The notes beneath the pieces were generated by a model. That model was given only the letters and a program-made list of their open reading frames with translations. It had not been told where the DNA came from and made no database searches. A stretch of 64,000 nucleotides of DNA from Janthinobacterium sp. PC23-8 (GTDB lineage Bacteria > Pseudomonadota > Gammaproteobacteria > Burkholderiales > Burkholderiaceae_D): the NCBI RefSeq assembly GCF_002250505.1, contig NZ_NJGY01000001.1:3287230-3351229 (forward strand), read 5' to 3'. The first letter of the stretch is position 1; each line of letters opens with the position of its first letter. Of the stretch, positions 1-9,878 are shown piece by piece. The position numbers and the translations under genes were made by a program.

Positions 1-2462
1 ATTTCCGAACACGGCACCATCACGCCCATGTTCACCACTTCGAAGTTATTACACTGCAGCACCACGGTAACGATATTCTTGCCGATATCGTGCACGTCGC
101 CTTTCACGGTCGCCATGATGATCTTGCCTTTCGGCTTGGCGACGATGCCGGTGCGTTTTTCTTCCAGCAGTTTTTCTTCCTCGATAAACGGAATCAGGTG
201 GGCCACCGCCTGTTTCATCACGCGCGCCGATTTCACCACCTGAGGTAAAAACATCTTGCCCTGGCCAAACAAATCGCCGACCACGTCCATGCCGGCCATC
301 AAGGGGCCTTCGATCACGTGGATCGGGCGACCGCCGTTGTGCAGCAGTTCCTGGCGCGCTTCTTCCGTGTCTTCGACGATGAACTGGGTAATGCCATGCA
401 CCAGCGCATGCGACAGGCGCGCCTGCACCGTGCCTTCGCGCCAGGCCAGGTTCTGCACGTCGGTCTTGCCGCCGCCCGCTTTCAGGGTGCCGGCAAATTC
501 GATCATGCGTTCGGTCGAGTCTTCGCGGCGGTTCAGCACCACGTCTTCGACCCGCTCGCGCAGTTCCGGGTCCAGGTTGTCGTACACACCGACCATGCCG
601 GCGTTGACGATGCCCATGGTCATGCCGGCCTTGATGGCGTGGTACAGGAATACCGTGTGGATCGCTTCGCGGGCCGGATCGTTGCCGCGGAAACTGAACG
701 ACACGTTCGACACGCCGCCCGAAATCTTCGCGTATGGCAGGTTCTCCTTGATCCAGCGCGTGGCGTTGATGAAGTCGACCGCGTAGTTGTTGTGCTCTTC
801 GATGCCGGTGGCGACGGCAAAGATATTCGGATCGAAAATGATGTCTTCGGGCGGGAAGTCGAGCGCGTCGACCAGCAGGTGATAGGCGCGCGCGCAGATC
901 TCGATCTTGCGCTCGAACGTGTCGGCCTGCCCCTTTTCATCGAAGGCCATGACGATCACGGCCGCGCCGTAGCGGCGGCACAGCGTGGCCTGGCGCAAGA
1001 ATTCCGCCTCGCCTTCCTTCATTGAAATCGAATTGACGATGGCCTTGCCCTGCACGCATTTCAGGCCCGCTTCGATCACCGACCATTTCGACGAGTCAAC
1101 CATGATGGGCACGCGCGAAATATCGGGTTCGGAGGCGATCAGGTTCAAAAAGCGCGTCATGGCGGCCAGCGAGTCGAGCATGGCCTCGTCCATGTTGATG
1201 TCGATCACCTGGGCGCCGTTTTCCACCTGCTGGCGCGCCACCGACAAGGCCTCGTCGTATTGCTCGTTCAGAATCATGCGCGCAAACGCTTTCGAGCCCG
1301 TGACGTTGGTGCGCTCGCCGACGTTGACGAACAGCGAGTCGTCATTGATGACGAACGGCTCGAGGCCGGCCAGGCGCAGCTCGTGGCTCTTTGCCGGAAC
1401 GGTGCGCGGCGTGTTGTGCGCCAGCAGCTCGCCGATCGCCTTGATATGTTCGGGCGTGGTGCCGCAGCAGCCGCCAGCCATGTTCAGAAAGCCGGCGTCG
1501 GCAAATTCGCGCAGCAGGGCGGACGTATCTTCCGGCAACTCGTCGAAACCCGTGTCGCTCATGGGGTTGGGCAAGCCGGCGTTCGGGTAGATGCACACAA
1601 ACGTGTCGGCGATTTTCGACAGCTCTTCCGCGTACGGGCGCATCAGGGCCGCGCCGAGCGCGCAGTTCAGGCCGATCGTCAGCGGTTTCGCGTGGCGGAT
1701 GGAATTCCAGAAGGCCGGCACGGTCTGGCCCGACAGGATGCGTCCCGAGGCGTCGGTGACGGTGCCCGAAATCATCAGCGGCAGGCGCACCACGTCCGGA
1801 TTCTGCTCGTAGAACAGGTCGATGGCGAACAGCGCCGCCTTGCAGTTGAGGGTGTCGAAAATGGTTTCCACCAGCAGCACGTCGGCGCCGCCTTCGACCA
1901 GGCCCTGCGTTTGCTGCAGGTAGGCCGCGACCAGCTGGTCGAAGGTGACGTTGCGCGCGGCCGGGTCGTTGACGTCGGGCGAAATCGAGGCGGTCTTTGG
2001 TGTCGGCCCCAGGGCGCCGGCCACGAAGCGCGGCTTGTCCGGCGTGGAATACTTGTCGCAGGCGGCGCGCGCCAGTTTGGCCGCCTGCACGTTCATCTCG
2101 TAGGCCAGGTGCGCCATATGATAGTCGTCCTGGGCGATGGTGGTGGCGCCAAAGGTATTCGTTTCGATCAGGTCGGCGCCGGCCGCCAGGTAGCGCTCGT
2201 GGATTTCCTGGATGATCTGCGGCTGCGTCAGTGTCAATAATTCATTATTGCCTTTGACGAAGAGCTCGCGCGCGCCCGAACCGGCCGGCGCCGCGAAGTC
2301 GATGAAGCGGCCCTCGGGACCACCACGGTAGGCCACTTCGTCAAGCTTGTATTGCTGGATGATCGTGCCCATCGCGCCGTCGAGGATCATGATCCGGCGC
2401 GCCATGATGGCGCGCAAGGAGGCTTCGGTCGGGGACAGGGCGGGGATCACGGTATCGGTCAT
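1..2462 (-). CDS. metH: Cobalamin-dependent methionine synthase, 3' end cut by window
   Basis: Transfers the methyl group of 5-methyltetrahydrofolate to homocysteine through cobalamin; cytoplasmic. The first 820 residues are in the window, against about 1230 in full-length MetH. The order is homocysteine-binding barrel (roughly 20-345), pterin-binding barrel (370-630), then cap and the start of the B12 domain. The zinc cysteines are visible as Cys267 (GLNCALG) and Cys332-Cys333 (GGCCGT), and the cobalamin ligand is His791 in [10 protein letters not shown] followed the frame across the junction between the first and second barrels and it stays open, so this is the fused form and not the split pair seen in some betaproteobacteria. 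The start ATG gives [11 protein letters not shown]. The activation domain lies outside the window. Upstream is a leader of about 130 nt after a good -10. Confidence 0.97.
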   Translation of the reverse strand, partial: MTDTVIPALSPTEASLRAIMARRIMILDGAMGTIIQQYKLDEVAYRGGPEGRFIDFAAPAGSGARELFVKGNNELLTLTQPQIIQEIHERYLAAGADLIETNTFGATTIAQDDYHMAHLAYEMNVQAAKLARAACDKYSTPDKPRFVAGALGPTPKTASISPDVNDPAARNVTFDQLVAAYLQQTQGLVEGGADVLLVETIFDTLNCKAALFAIDLFYEQNPDVVRLPLMISGTVTDASGRILSGQTVPAFWNSIRHAKPLTIGLNCALGAALMRPYAEELSKIADTFVCIYPNAGLPNPMSDTGFDELPEDTSALLREFADAGFLNMAGGCCGTTPEHIKAIGELLAHNTPRTVPAKSHELRLAGLEPFVINDDSLFVNVGERTNVTGSKAFARMILNEQYDEALSVARQQVENGAQVIDINMDEAMLDSLAAMTRFLNLIASEPDISRVPIMVDSSKWSVIEAGLKCVQGKAIVNSISMKEGEAEFLRQATLCRRYGAAVIVMAFDEKGQADTFERKIEICARAYHLLVDALDFPPEDIIFDPNIFAVATGIEEHNNYAVDFINATRWIKENLPYAKISGGVSNVSFSFRGNDPAREAIHTVFLYHAIKAGMTMGIVNAGMVGVYDNLDPELRERVEDVVLNRREDSTERMIEFAGTLKAGGGKTDVQNLAWREGTVQARLSHALVHGITQFIVEDTEEARQELLHNGGRPIHVIEGPLMAGMDVVGDLFGQGKMFLPQVVKSARVMKQAVAHLIPFIEEEKLLEEKRTGIVAKPKGKIIMATVKGDVHDIGKNIVTVVLQCNNFEVVNMGVMVPCSE

Positions 2463-2593
2463 TTCATGCTTTCAATTGGCAACGGGCGGCGGCGCGGTGG
2501 GAGGCGTTGCGCATCGGCAGGATCAGCCGACGGAGTGCGCCGGCCGGATAGGCTGGCGGAAGGGGGCAAGCGCCTGAGTTCACCGGGTCTAAA

Positions 2594-2599
2594 ATTATA
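2594..2599 (-). promoter_or_regulatory. Candidate -10 box of the metH promoter
   Basis: A perfect TATAAT lies on the minus strand 132 bases before the metH start. No good -35 is found at 16-18 bases, so the assignment rests on the -10 alone. If used, the transcript has a GC-rich leader of about 125 nt. Confidence 0.45.
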
Positions 2600-2722
2600 C
2601 GGCATCGCGCAGTTTTGGTTCTCGGCAAAAGGCCTGGCCGGCTGCGGATAGTCCATCCACGCAACACATCAGCACGCCAACGGCGGGTCATCAAACGAAA
2701 GCCACTAATAGTTGTCTTCGAG

Positions 2723-2752
2723 TTGTCTTTGGGAATTTTATTCAATCATAAT
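2723..2752 (+). promoter_or_regulatory. Candidate sigma70 promoter of the M66-like lipoprotein gene
   Basis: TTGTCT (2723-2728) and CATAAT (2747-2752) are separated by 18 bases. They match the consensus at 4 of 6 and 5 of 6 positions. The implied leader is about 95 nt. Confidence 0.4.
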
Positions 2753-2852
2753 GGTGGTACTTGTTTACAAATTCTCGCCAAAAAGTCACCGCCATGTCCC
2801 CTGCCTTGTTCACTTCGCCTGCTGCCGCGCTGCGCGCAAACGGATGCCAGCC

Positions 2853-5327
2853 ATGAAAAACCATCTGCTTGCTGCATTGATTGCCATGTTGGCCCTGTCC
2901 GCCTGCGGCGGTGGCGGCGGCGATACCGGCACGGCGGTAGCGACCGCGCCCACGCCGGTGGCGGTGTCCGCCGTAACGGCTGTGTCGGCCAACACGGCGG
3001 CCATCGGCGCCAGCCTGACGGTAAGCGGTAGCAACCTCGACCGCGTCACGGCGTTCCAGGTCGGCGGCGTGACTGTTGCTGCCAGCGGCGTCAGCGCCAC
3101 CGGCGCGACCCTGACCATGCCGGCCACGCCGGTGAGCGGCCTGCTGACGCTGGTCACCGCCAGCGGCAACGTCGCCACCAGCCAGGCCATCACGGTCTAC
3201 CTGCCGTTGACGGCCGGCGAGCCTAGTCCCGCCATCGGTATCGCCGGCACCGGCGTCAGCATTGCCGGCGCCGGCATGGCCAATGTCACGGCGGTGGTGT
3301 TTGCCAACGGCGCCGCAGCCACCGTGCAAAGCCAAACCGACAACAGCGTCACCTTCGCGGTGCCGGTCGGCGCCGCCAGCGGCCCGCTGACCGTGCGCGG
3401 CAAATTCAACGAAGCACAGACCAGCAGCGCCTTTACCGTCTTGCCGACCGTCAGCGTGACCTCGATCAGCACCGCCATCAGCGGCGACACTGTGATCGTC
3501 ACCGTGGCCGGCAGCAACCTGGACCAGGTCACTGGCGCCACCATCGGTATGACCAGCGCCACGATCGTTGGCGCCAGCGCCACCGAACTGCGCGTTTCGG
3601 CGCCCAGCACGGCCACCGGCAACCTGCTGCTGTCGGCGCCGCCGCGCGCCGACGTCAATGCCGGCACCGTGGCCGGCTTCACCCTGGGCGCCATCGATTT
3701 TTCGCAAGTGCTGAACCTGAGCGCCAGCGATGCGGCGCTGCGCCTGACGCGTGGCAAGGCCGCCGCCGTGCGCGTGTCCGTGCTCGGCACTCTGGCCGGG
3801 CGCAGCAGCCCGACGGTGACCCTGGCGGCCAGTTCGTCGACCGGCACCAGCCTGGGCAGCCTGGTATTGACTGGCCCCGCCACCTTGCCAACGGCCAGGA
3901 ACGCCTACAGCTTTGACGGCAGCTTCAGCGCCGTCTTGCCGGCCAGCTGGATCCAGCCGGGCCTGCAAGTGCGCGTGACGGCCGTCGGCAACGACGGCAC
4001 GCAAGTGAGCCAGCAAGCCGTGCCGGCCGTGTCGTCGGCAGCCAGGATGCGCCTGGTGCTGGTGCCGCTCGCCACCAGCGACGGCACTTCCGTGCTGCCG
4101 GATGCGGAAGTGATCCGCGCCGCCATCGTGCGCGTCTATCCTTACGCTTCGGAAGATATCACCATCGTCAAGCGTGCGCCGTTGGCGATCTCGGGCAGCA
4201 GCTCGGTCGACAGCTGGTGGAGCGACGCCTTGCAGCAGATCGAAGCGGCGCGCCGCCAGGAAGACAGCAGCGCCTTCTATTATGGTTTTGCGTCGCAGCT
4301 GTCGGCCAGCCGCACCGCCGGCCTGGCGTATATCAGTGACCGCACCACGGGAAACTCCAGTCCGTCGGCGCTGGGCCTGGACGCCAGCGCCACCCGCACC
4401 GGCGCGATCGATGCCTTCGGCAATGCCTGGCCCGAGTGGCTGACGACGATGATCCACGAAATCGGCCATAACCATGCGCTCAAGCATGTCCCTTGCGGTT
4501 CGCCGACCGACGCCGTCACCGACTATCCGTATGCGAACGGCGATCTGGGCAGCCAGCCACTGTATAACAGCAACTATGGCGCGACCATCGGCCAGCTGGG
4601 CCAGCCTAGCTACACCAGCAACGGCAGCAGCAGGCAGATGAAGGATGTGATGGGCTACTGCAGCGGCGCCTGGTTCTCGGACTACAGCTATGCGCGCATC
4701 CAGCAATTCCTGGAGAGCTATGCCGCCCGCACCGCCCGCAGTACCTCGGTGGGCGCCAGCGTGCTGGCCGCCGACCATGGCTATCTGACCATTTCGGGCC
4801 GCATTACCACCAACGGCGTGCAATTGCATCCGGCCGTGGCCTCGGCAAGTGCCCATACCGGCAGCGCCGACAGCGGCGCCACCTACAGCCTGCGCATCCT
4901 GACGGCGTCGGGACAAACGATGAACGTGCCATTTGATACGCAGCAGCTGGCCGACAGCCGGGTTGACGTGCGCCATTTTCGCGTCAGCTTTGCCAATCCC
5001 GGCGACATCAGCGATATCGATGTGCTGGCCAATGGCAAGCTGGTTAGCAAACTTGACCGTTCGGCCCGCCGCGCCGCCGTCGCCACCGCCGCCAGCCTCT
5101 CTACCACGCAAGGTGCAGGCAAGCTGGCCTTGCACTGGAATGCCGATGCCGAGCCGTATGCCGCCGTGCTGTACGTGGCTGCCGACGGCGGCAAGACGGT
5201 GCTGGCCAGCGCCCTGACGGGCGGTAGCGCCTCGGTCGATGTCAGTGCCTTGCCCGCCGGCGGCCGTTTTGACGTGAGCCTGTCGTCGTCCGTGCGTGGC
5301 CGCATGGTCAAGGTGGCGCGTCAATAA
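2853..5327 (+). CDS. Lipoprotein with IPT/TIG-like repeats and an M66-like zinc metalloprotease domain
   Basis: The 824-residue protein starts MKNHLLAALIAMLALSAC, a lipoprotein signal with lipobox LSAC, followed by a Gly-rich linker. Three IPT/TIG-like immunoglobulin-type repeats follow at about 36-115, 120-200 and 202-285, marked by LTVSGSNLDRVT and VTVAGSNLDQVT. The catalytic domain carries HEIGHNHALKH (His535, Glu536, His539, His545). This is the metzincin-like zinc signature in the form typical of peptidase family M66 (StcE/TagA). A candidate Met-turn (DVMGYC, Met600) comes 55 residues later. The protein probably sits on the cell surface or in the outer membrane and cuts an external glycoprotein or protein; that substrate is a guess. 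The start at 2853 was chosen because it gives the lipobox signal; an ATG at 2844 is also in frame. The Shine-Dalgarno is poor. It is transcribed alone. Confidence 0.75.
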   Translation: MKNHLLAALIAMLALSACGGGGGDTGTAVATAPTPVAVSAVTAVSANTAAIGASLTVSGSNLDRVTAFQVGGVTVAASGVSATGATLTMPATPVSGLLTLVTASGNVATSQAITVYLPLTAGEPSPAIGIAGTGVSIAGAGMANVTAVVFANGAAATVQSQTDNSVTFAVPVGAASGPLTVRGKFNEAQTSSAFTVLPTVSVTSISTAISGDTVIVTVAGSNLDQVTGATIGMTSATIVGASATELRVSAPSTATGNLLLSAPPRADVNAGTVAGFTLGAIDFSQVLNLSASDAALRLTRGKAAAVRVSVLGTLAGRSSPTVTLAASSSTGTSLGSLVLTGPATLPTARNAYSFDGSFSAVLPASWIQPGLQVRVTAVGNDGTQVSQQAVPAVSSAARMRLVLVPLATSDGTSVLPDAEVIRAAIVRVYPYASEDITIVKRAPLAISGSSSVDSWWSDALQQIEAARRQEDSSAFYYGFASQLSASRTAGLAYISDRTTGNSSPSALGLDASATRTGAIDAFGNAWPEWLTTMIHEIGHNHALKHVPCGSPTDAVTDYPYANGDLGSQPLYNSNYGATIGQLGQPSYTSNGSSRQMKDVMGYCSGAWFSDYSYARIQQFLESYAARTARSTSVGASVLAADHGYLTISGRITTNGVQLHPAVASASAHTGSADSGATYSLRILTASGQTMNVPFDTQQLADSRVDVRHFRVSFANPGDISDIDVLANGKLVSKLDRSARRAAVATAASLSTTQGAGKLALHWNADAEPYAAVLYVAADGGKTVLASALTGGSASVDVSALPAGGRFDVSLSSSVRGRMVKVARQ

Positions 5328-5371
5328 ACCCTGCATGCACTTGTAAACAGGAAAAAACAGGAAAAAACAGG

Positions 5372-5397
5372 AAAGGGCTTGCCGCGGCAAGCCCTTT
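5372..5397. terminator. Perfect 13-bp inverted repeat, probable terminator
   Basis: AAAGGGCTTGCCG is followed directly by its exact complement, 45 bases after the protease stop codon. On the left are near-exact repeats of a 10-base unit (GAAAAAACAG, about 5345-5370), which read as T-rich on the minus strand. No T-run follows on the plus strand, so termination of the upstream gene depends on the hairpin alone. Confidence 0.55.
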
Positions 5398-5494
5398 GTG
5401 TGAAAAGCGCACAAATCCTGTGCGCGCCCGGGGCTGATGTTTTGCATGCCGGCTGCCTAGAATGGCTGTTCCTCAACCAACTGTAAGCGACGCC

Positions 5495-5902
5495 ATGCCC
5501 ATCCTCAATTTACAACTGTCCACCGCGCCTGACGCACGGCAGTCGGCTGCGATTGCCGCCACCCTGAGCCGATTGACGGCGCAATTGCTGCACAAGGCGC
5601 CCGAGCTGACCTCGGTGGCCGTGAGCCACATCGATGCCGCGCACTGGTTGGTCGGCGGGCCGTCCTTGCAACAGCAAGGCAGGACCAGTTTCTTCCTCGA
5701 TGTCCTGATCAGCGACGAAACCAATACCGCCACGGAGAAGGCGCGCTATATCGCCGCCGTGCATGCGGCCATGGCGCAGGCGCTGGGGCCCTTGCATGAG
5801 GTCAGCTATATCCATGTACATGATGCGCGCCAGGCGGCCTGGGGCTATGGCGGACTGACGCAGCAGTTTCGCGCCGTGACGAAAAGCCTGCAAGCGCGCT
5901 GA
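5495..5902 (+). CDS. Tautomerase-family protein (4-oxalocrotonate tautomerase/MIF fold)
   Basis: The 135-residue protein begins MPILNLQLS. Removal of Met would expose Pro1, the general base of the tautomerase superfamily, and this decided the start over an in-frame ATG 33 bases upstream. At 135 residues it is about twice the 4-oxalocrotonate tautomerase monomer, which suits a fused two-unit form. The substrate is unknown. It converges on a LysR regulator with the stop codons directly abutting (TGATCA). LysR proteins often control a neighbouring enzyme, but here the neighbour is convergent, so regulation is not implied by layout. Confidence 0.75.
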   Translation: MPILNLQLSTAPDARQSAAIAATLSRLTAQLLHKAPELTSVAVSHIDAAHWLVGGPSLQQQGRTSFFLDVLISDETNTATEKARYIAAVHAAMAQALGPLHEVSYIHVHDARQAAWGYGGLTQQFRAVTKSLQAR

Positions 5903-6811
5903 TCAGTCCCAGTCGCGGCCGGCATACCACTGCACCGCGAAGTCGATCAGGGCGCGCACCTTGGGCGACAGATGGCGGCCTTGCGGATACAGCGCATACA
6001 GCGTGCGCGGCGCCAGGGTGTAGCCGGGCAGCACCTGCACCAGTTCGCCGCTGGCCAGTTGCTCGCGCACGATAAAGGCCGCCGTCGTGGCAATGCCCAT
6101 GCCGGCCAGGGCGGCGGTGCGCAGGGCGATGCCGGTGTTGGCGGTCAGGCTGCCGCGCACGGCAACACAGTGCGGCGCCTGGCTGGCGTCGTAAAACACC
6201 CAGCTGTCGGGTTTTTCCGCCAGGTTCAAGCCATACAGCAGGCAGTCATGGCGCAGCAGGTCCTGCGGCGTGGCGGGGGCGCTGTGGCGCGCCAGGTAGG
6301 CTGGCGAGGCGACGGCCAGCATGCGGCTGCTGGCCAGCTTGCGCGCCACCAGGGTCGAATCGGGCAGGTCGCGCGTCAGGCGCAGCGCCACGTCAAAGCC
6401 GTCGTCGATCAGGTCGACGATGCGGTCATTGCAGACCAGGTCGATCTGCAGCCGCCGATAGCGTTGCGTGAAGGCCGGCAGCCAGGCCGCCAGTTCCAGC
6501 GCGCCAAAGGCCACCGGCGCATTGATGCGCAGGCTGCCGGACGGCTGTGCCTGGTGCAGGGTGACGGCGCGGTCGGCCGCGTCGAGCGCGTCGAGGATGG
6601 TGCGGCTGGCCTGGTAGTATTCCTGGCCGGCGGCCGTCAGCGCGAAGCGCCGCGTGGTGCGGTTGAGCAATTGCGCGCCCAGCCGCTGTTCCAGCTGGCG
6701 GATCTGGCGCGACACGATGGAATGCGAAATGCCGAGCGCGGCGCCGGCCGCCGTGAAGCTGCCCAGTTCCACCACGCGGCGCAGCGCGCGCAGGGCGGCA
6801 AGCTGGTCCAT
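5903..6811 (-). CDS. LysR-family transcriptional regulator
   Basis: The 302-residue protein begins MDQLAALRALRRVVELGSF and has the LysR winged helix at residues 1-60 (SFTAAGAALGISHSIVSRQIRQLE). A typical effector-binding half follows (SGSLRINAPVAFG, then VCNDRIVDLIDDGFDVALRL). This region, with 'IDDGFDVALR' and 'LVARKLASS', resembles the large CrgA/DmlR-like group. Its target and ligand cannot be read from the sequence. It lies 26 bases downstream of fmt on the same strand and could be read from the fmt transcript. Confidence 0.93.
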   Translation of the reverse strand: MDQLAALRALRRVVELGSFTAAGAALGISHSIVSRQIRQLEQRLGAQLLNRTTRRFALTAAGQEYYQASRTILDALDAADRAVTLHQAQPSGSLRINAPVAFGALELAAWLPAFTQRYRRLQIDLVCNDRIVDLIDDGFDVALRLTRDLPDSTLVARKLASSRMLAVASPAYLARHSAPATPQDLLRHDCLLYGLNLAEKPDSWVFYDASQAPHCVAVRGSLTANTGIALRTAALAGMGIATTAAFIVREQLASGELVQVLPGYTLAPRTLYALYPQGRHLSPKVRALIDFAVQWYAGRDWD

Positions 6812-6837
6812 GGCGCGCCGGCTCGAGGTTGGATGAA

Positions 6838-7794
6838 TTAAACGAAACGTTTGCCGTCGAGCGGGAAGCCCTTGATGAATTCGACCGCCGGCAGGCGCTT
6901 GCCGCCCGGTTTTTGCAACTGCGTCAGGCGCAGGGCGCCGCTGCCGCAGGCCACCACGATGCCATGCTGGGCGTCGGCCGCCAGGACCTGGCCGGCCGGC
7001 TGCGGGCTGTCGGCCTCGAGCACCTCGGCGGCCCAGATCTTGATGGGCACGCCGTCGACCTGGCCGCAGGCGCCCGGAAAGGGATTGAAGGCGCGGATTT
7101 TGAGGCCCAGTTCCAGCGCGCCCTGGCTAAAGTCGAGCGCCGCTTCTTCCTTGGCGATCTTGGCCGCGTAGGTGACACCCGCTTCCGGCTGCGGTGTCGC
7201 CTGCAGCGGCGCCTGTTCCATCTTGCGCAAGGTGTCGACGATCATGCGCCCGCCCAGCGCCGCCAGCTTGTCGTGCAAGCTGGCGGTGGAGTCGCCCGCT
7301 TCGATGACCACGCGCTCGATCGCCAGCATGGGGCCGGTGTCGAGCCCTTCTTCCATCTGCATGATGGTCACGCCGGTTTCATCGTCACCGGCTTCGATGG
7401 CGCGGTGGATCGGCGCCGCACCGCGCCAGCGCGGCAGCAGCGAACCATGGATATTGATGCAGGGTCGGATGTCGAGCGTGCTGCGCGGCAAAATCAAGCC
7501 ATAGGCGGCCACCACCATCACGTCATAGTCCGTGGCCAGCAGGCGCTGGTGAGCCGCCTGGGCTTCGGCCGCGCGTTGCGGGTCCCTGCTGTCCATGCGC
7601 AGCGACAAGGGCTGCAGCACCTCGATGCCATGCTGCAGCGCGTATTGCTTGACGCTCGAGGCATGCAGCTGCATGCCGCGCCCGGCAGGGCGGTCGGGCT
7701 GGGTCAGCACCAGGGGAATTTCAAAACCCGCTTCGTGCAGGTCTTTCAGGGCGGTAGCGGCAAATTCAGGCGTGCCTGCGAAGATCACTTTCAT
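6838..7794 (-). CDS. fmt: Methionyl-tRNA formyltransferase
   Basis: Formylates the amino group of initiator Met-tRNA using 10-formyltetrahydrofolate. The 318-residue length is normal. It begins [16 protein letters not shown]; the internal [18 protein letters not shown] holds the catalytic Asn-His-Asp region, followed by [19 protein letters not shown]. The C-terminal half is the tRNA-binding OB-like domain. The start was taken at the conserved MKVIFAG and not at an upstream alternative. It follows def by 75 bases, the usual def-fmt pair. Confidence 0.97.
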   Translation of the reverse strand: MKVIFAGTPEFAATALKDLHEAGFEIPLVLTQPDRPAGRGMQLHASSVKQYALQHGIEVLQPLSLRMDSRDPQRAAEAQAAHQRLLATDYDVMVVAAYGLILPRSTLDIRPCINIHGSLLPRWRGAAPIHRAIEAGDDETGVTIMQMEEGLDTGPMLAIERVVIEAGDSTASLHDKLAALGGRMIVDTLRKMEQAPLQATPQPEAGVTYAAKIAKEEAALDFSQGALELGLKIRAFNPFPGACGQVDGVPIKIWAAEVLEADSPQPAGQVLAADAQHGIVVACGSGALRLTQLQKPGGKRLPAVEFIKGFPLDGKRFV

Positions 7795-7869
7795 CTGGTT
7801 CCTGGTCGTGAAGTGTGCAGGCAAAGCCTGGCGGGTATGACAATGCCCGCCAGTTTACCAGTTACTGCT

Positions 7870-8412
7870 TCAGAAACGGCGATTTTGCGCGCGCAGGCTG
7901 GCTTCACGTTCGAGACCGCGGATTTCCTTGACCATCTTGGTCTTGATGCGGTTGCGCTTCAGGGGCGACAGGTATTCGACGAAGACCTTGCCCAGCAGGT
8001 GATCCATTTCATGCTGGATGCACACGCCCAAGAGGCCTTCGGCTTCCAGTTCGAAGGGCTTGCCATGGCGGTCGAGCGCGCGCACCTTGATGCGGGCCGG
8101 GCGCTCGACGCCGTCGTACACGCCGGGCACCGACAAACAACCTTCGTCGTAGACCTGCTTGTCTTCGCTGGCCCAGGTGATTTCCGGGTTGATGAACACT
8201 TGCAGCTGGTTCTTTTCTTCGGTGATGTCGATCACCATCATCTGGATGTGCTGGTCGACTTGCGACGCCGCCAGGCCCACGCCGGGCGCGTCGTACATGG
8301 TTTCGGCCATGTCGTCGATCAGGGTCTGCAACTTGGTGCCAAACTCGGTGACCGGCTTGGCGACGGTGTGCAGGCGCGGATCGGGGTAACGCAGGATATT
8401 TAAGATGGACAT
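7870..8412 (-). CDS. def: Peptide deformylase
   Basis: Removes the N-formyl group from nascent proteins, so it works in sequence with fmt just downstream. The protein has 180 residues and starts [21 protein letters not shown]. All three signature motifs are intact: [14 protein letters not shown] with the metal-binding Cys, and QHEMDHL with the two metal-binding His and the catalytic Glu. The gene is divergent from dprA across about 250 bases. Confidence 0.98.
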   Translation of the reverse strand: MSILNILRYPDPRLHTVAKPVTEFGTKLQTLIDDMAETMYDAPGVGLAASQVDQHIQMMVIDITEEKNQLQVFINPEITWASEDKQVYDEGCLSVPGVYDGVERPARIKVRALDRHGKPFELEAEGLLGVCIQHEMDHLLGKVFVEYLSPLKRNRIKTKMVKEIRGLEREASLRAQNRRF

Positions 8413-8659
8413 ACGAATTGGGCTGTTTGGCTGGTTGAATTAGCTGGGCACATGAAGGCTGTGCGCGGCGTTGGGTCGCCGGTGGTTTTACGCTGATCGA
8501 AGGAGAAATTTTATCACAGACACCGGCTTCGCTGTGGCGGCGGCCTGTTTTTACAGCTGCGTGGCGTGCCCTGCACGGAGATTGCGCCGGTCGGCATCGC
8601 GGCGCTGGCAGGGCGCTACCATGGAAGACCGGGAACCACGCGCGGCGAGCGAGAATGTG

Positions 8660-9784
8660 ATGCATACAACTACGGTGATCGAAGACGGGCCGGGCGAACT
8701 GGCGTCCTGGCTGCGTTTGCAACTGCTGCCCGGCGTGGGCCCGGTGGCCGCGCGCGCCTTGCTGGCCCGCTTCGGCTTGCCGCCGCAGATCTTTGCCGCC
8801 TCGTTCGAGGCGCTGCGCGAAGTGGTCCCGGCCGGCGTGGCGCGCGCCATCTTGCAGCCACCGGGCGCGCTCGCCAACAGCCGGCTGGAGCTGACCCTGC
8901 AATGGTTGCAGCGGCCCGGCAACGCCGTGCTGACCCTGGCCGACGACGCCTATCCTTTGCTGCTGCTGGAAATTGCCGATCCGCCGCTGCTGTTGTATGT
9001 ACGCGGCCGCGTGCAACTGCTGTCGCGCCCTGGTGTGGCCGTGATCGGCAGCCGCAATGCCAGCACGCAAGGCATGCGCAATGCGGCCGCGTTTGCCGAA
9101 GCGCTGAGCCAGGCGGGCGTGACCATCGTCTCCGGGCTGGCGCTGGGCATCGACACGCACGCGCACGAAGGCGGCTTGCGCGGCGAGGGCAGTACGGTGG
9201 CGGTGATCGGCACGGGCGCCGATCTGGTCTATCCGCGACGCAACCTTGAGCTGGCGAACAGGATCGCCGCGCAGGGCTGCATCGTCAGCGAATATGCGCT
9301 GGGCTTGCCCGCCATGCCAGGCAATTTTCCGCGCCGCAATCGCCTGATCAGCGGCCTGGCGCGCGGCGTGCTGGTGATCGAGGCGGCGGCGCAGTCCGGC
9401 TCATTGATCACGGCGCGCCTGGCCGGCGAATACGGGCGCGATGTGTACGCCTTGCCGGGGTCAATCCACTCCACCCTGGCCAAGGGCTGCCATGCGCTGA
9501 TCAAGCAGGGCGCCAAGCTGGTCGAGTCGGTTGACGATGTGCTGCAGGAATTGCGGTGGACTGGTGGCGCTGGTGCGGCGGCGCCGATACGGCGACCTGT
9601 GCCGGAACAGGCCGGGCCGGCAAGTGCCTTGCTGGCGGTACTCGGTTACGATCCTTGCGATGCCGACACCATTGCCGCGCGCAGCCGCCTGGCGATACCG
9701 GCGCTGATGGGCGAACTGCTGGCGCTGGAACTGGCGGGGCTGGTGGAGCGCTTGCCGGGAGGATTGTTTCAACGCTGCAAATGA
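8660..9784 (+). CDS. dprA: DNA-processing protein DprA (Smf)
   Basis: Binds incoming single-stranded DNA in transformation and loads RecA. The 374-residue protein has an N-terminal helix-hairpin-helix/SAM-like part (LQLLPGVGPVAARALLARFG) and the DprA Rossmann core (GVAVIGSRNAS, TIVSGLALGIDTHAHEG, FPRRNRLISGLA, QSGSLITARLAGEYGRDVYALPG). A C-terminal winged helix ends LVERLPGGLFQRCK. The start at 8660 was preferred because longer forms (8621 or 8471) add a low-complexity Arg-rich extension; 8621 remains possible. The order dprA-smg-topB with divergent def-fmt is common in betaproteobacteria. Confidence 0.95.
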   Translation: MHTTTVIEDGPGELASWLRLQLLPGVGPVAARALLARFGLPPQIFAASFEALREVVPAGVARAILQPPGALANSRLELTLQWLQRPGNAVLTLADDAYPLLLLEIADPPLLLYVRGRVQLLSRPGVAVIGSRNASTQGMRNAAAFAEALSQAGVTIVSGLALGIDTHAHEGGLRGEGSTVAVIGTGADLVYPRRNLELANRIAAQGCIVSEYALGLPAMPGNFPRRNRLISGLARGVLVIEAAAQSGSLITARLAGEYGRDVYALPGSIHSTLAKGCHALIKQGAKLVESVDDVLQELRWTGGAGAAAPIRRPVPEQAGPASALLAVLGYDPCDADTIAARSRLAIPALMGELLALELAGLVERLPGGLFQRCK

Positions 9785-9878
9785 CAGCTTGTCACTTGTG
9801 TGGCGGCCTTGCCGCACGGCGCCGCTTTGTCCGCTGGCGCACTTGTGCCGCAGCGAGCTTAGCTGATAGAGTAGAGTC

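Larger units (their letters stand above)
2463..2852. other. Divergent intergenic region between metH and the M66-like lipoprotein
   Basis: This 390-base stretch has no convincing gene. The left third is GC-rich and would be the metH leader; I compared it by eye with the SAH, SAM and cobalamin riboswitch cores and could not fit any of them. The right part (about 2590-2760) is much richer in A and T and holds promoter-like sequences in both directions. Confidence 0.6.

Noticed and set aside
2463-2600. Known riboswitch upstream of metH
   Set aside because: The SAH, SAM and cobalamin cores could not be aligned by eye; a covariance search is needed.
2742-5447. Open frame of 901 codons antisense to the protease lipoprotein gene
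   Set aside because: GC-rich DNA leaves long antisense frames open. It has no signal, no domain and no Shine-Dalgarno, and its composition is that of the complement of a coding frame.
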